From NCBI GenBank assembly GCA_007136525.1, contig SLGU01000333.1, positions 1-8,057 on the forward strand: a DNA stretch of 8,057 nt, written 5' to 3'. Shown here in pieces: positions 6,923-8,057 of the stretch. The notes beneath the pieces are model-generated. The model saw only the letters and a program-made list of their open reading frames with translations, had not been told where the DNA came from and ran no database searches. Origin of the DNA: Desulfobacteraceae bacterium (GTDB lineage Bacteria > Desulfobacterota > Desulfobacteria > Desulfobacterales > Desulfosalsimonadaceae). The position numbers and the translations under genes are program-made. Position 1 is the first letter of the stretch. Every line of letters starts with the position of its first letter.

Positions 6923-8057
6923 ATGATCATCGGACTCGATGTTGGCGGCACACACACGGATGTGGTTCTGTTGGATTCCAGCGGGCTTCGCAACCGGGTA
7001 AAGGTACTTACGGATACAACCGATCTGTTCTCGACGGTATTGGCCGGCCTTGACCGCATCACCCGGGATATTGACCCCAATGAGATCACCCAGACCGTTC
7101 TCAGCACAACCCTGACGACCAATGCGATTGTGGAAAACAAGCTCGAACCGGTCGGCATGATCGTCACCTGCGGCCCCGGTATTCATCCGGACAACTACCG
7201 GACAGGCAGCCATTATTATATTGTCAAGGGGGGGATTGACCACAGCGGCCGGGAAATACAGGTCATTGACGAAGACCAGGTCAAAGATGCGGCAAAAAAA
7301 ATGCGCGATGACGGCATTGCCCATGTCGGCGTTGTCGGAAAATTTTCCACAAGAAACCCGGACCATGAAAACCAAATATGCAAGCTGATCGAGCCGGACT
7401 TTGAAAAGGTTTTTCCAGGGCACCGCATTTCCGGAAACTTCAGCTTTCCAAGGCGAATCGCAACGACCTACCTCAATGCCGCCATTTATCCGATACACAA
7501 AAAATTTTTCGAGGCCGTCAAAACTTCTCTTGTGGCAAAAGGGATCAATTCTCCCATCTACATTCTTAAGGCCGATGGCGGCACCATGGATTTCAACACA
7601 TCCATTGACTTTCCGGGCCAGTCCATACTGTCAGGGCCGGCGGCAAGCGTCATGGGCTCCGTGGCATTCGCGGAAGACCCGTCCGAAACCATTGTCCTCG
7701 ATATCGGCGGGACCACCACGGACATGGCCGTTCTCATCAATCGGGTTCCGGTGCTGGTACCTGCCGGCATTGAGATCAACAGCTTCAAGACGCACATCCG
7801 GGCGCTGCACACCCGCTCGGTCGGACTCGGCGGGGACAGCGCCGTACGCGTCCAGTCCGGCGAATTGACAATCGGGCCGGACCGGATCGGCCCGGCCATG
7901 GCTTACGGGGGCCCTTCACCCACCCCGACGGATGCGCTTTTCGTGCTTGCACAAGCCAATGACGGCGACCGGGACAACGCCGAACGGGGCATTGCCGCCA
8001 TCGCGGAGCAGCTGGGGGTTTCCACGGATGAAGCCGCCCGGCGGGTTTTTGACAAAA
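6923..8057 (+). CDS. Hydantoinase/oxoprolinase family protein (HyuA-like), 3' end beyond window
   Basis: One uninterrupted frame of 378 codons runs off the right edge, so the gene is partial, not broken. The N-terminal domain opens MIIGLDVGGTHTDVVLLDSS, the phosphate-binding loop of the ASKHA fold in the Hydant_A_N family. The second domain carries SGPAASVMGS (about 236-245) and DIGGTTTDMAVL (about 258-269), the second ATP-binding loop of the Hydantoinase_A family, followed by GLGGDSAVRV. Family members use ATP to open cyclic amides such as 5-oxoproline or N-methylhydantoin, or form part of acetone or acetophenone carboxylases. The exact substrate cannot be read from this part. It is cytoplasmic, with no signal peptide. 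The start is the first ATG giving the canonical N-terminus. Only a weak CAGG (6911-6914) precedes it by eight bases. A HyuB partner would be expected downstream but is not visible. Confidence 0.88.
   Translation, partial: MIIGLDVGGTHTDVVLLDSSGLRNRVKVLTDTTDLFSTVLAGLDRITRDIDPNEITQTVLSTTLTTNAIVENKLEPVGMIVTCGPGIHPDNYRTGSHYYIVKGGIDHSGREIQVIDEDQVKDAAKKMRDDGIAHVGVVGKFSTRNPDHENQICKLIEPDFEKVFPGHRISGNFSFPRRIATTYLNAAIYPIHKKFFEAVKTSLVAKGINSPIYILKADGGTMDFNTSIDFPGQSILSGPAASVMGSVAFAEDPSETIVLDIGGTTTDMAVLINRVPVLVPAGIEINSFKTHIRALHTRSVGLGGDSAVRVQSGELTIGPDRIGPAMAYGGPSPTPTDALFVLAQANDGDRDNAERGIAAIAEQLGVSTDEAARRVFDK

Noticed and set aside
6853..7053. 66-codon plus-strand frame overlapping the hyuA start
   Set aside because: It overlaps the HyuA N-terminus out of frame and has no domain or ribosome site.
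6851..7498. 215-codon minus-strand open frame opposite the hyuA-like gene
   Set aside because: Shadow of the HyuA N-terminal domain, whose ATP-binding loop is read clearly on the plus strand.

Overview
The window reads as chromosomal DNA of a Gram-negative anaerobe. It most resembles a deltaproteobacterial sulfate reducer (Desulfobacterota, Desulfosarcina-like). That is inferred from the style of the NifA, P-II, PilZ, deaminase and GlnE proteins and from the palindromic repeats. No taxonomic marker gene is present.

Layout. (1) 18-1532 (+): a NifA-type sigma-54 activator (GAF, AAA+, HTH) that starts right beside a heptamer repeat at the window edge. (2) 1554-1892 (-): a P-II nitrogen regulator, tail-to-tail with nifA across 21 bp. 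(3) 1893-2148: an AT-rich divergent control region with two clean inverted repeats and candidate promoters. (4) 2149-2616 (+): a zinc-ribbon plus PilZ protein, a likely c-di-GMP receptor. (5) 2614-2795: a convergent junction of heptamer arrays in inverted orientation around a G-rich hexamer array. The stop codons of both flanking genes lie inside the arms. (6) 2774-5689 (-): full-length glnE, the glutamine synthetase adenylyltransferase/deadenylase. (7) 5726-6256 (-): a TadA-like nucleoside deaminase, 36 bp upstream of glnE on the same strand and probably in one operon with it. (8) 6257-6922: an intergenic region with no convincing gene, holding a cluster of palindromes. About 187 bp of it (6473-6659) is a composite element with approximate overall dyad symmetry. 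(9) 6923-8057 (+): the first 378 residues of a hydantoinase/oxoprolinase (HyuA) family protein, cut by the window end.

How the genes fit together. NifA, P-II and GlnE form a nitrogen-control neighbourhood. P-II senses 2-oxoglutarate, ATP/ADP and, through uridylylation of Tyr51, glutamine. In well-studied bacteria it directs GlnE to adenylylate or deadenylylate glutamine synthetase, and it often governs NifA activity. No structural nif gene, glnA, glnD or amtB lies in the window. The PilZ gene sits between P-II and glnE on the opposite strand, so any link to nitrogen is positional only.

No new multi-gene system is evident. The most unusual material is non-coding: the heptamer and hexamer repeats that end two convergent genes, and the nested palindromic element upstream of the hyuA-like gene.
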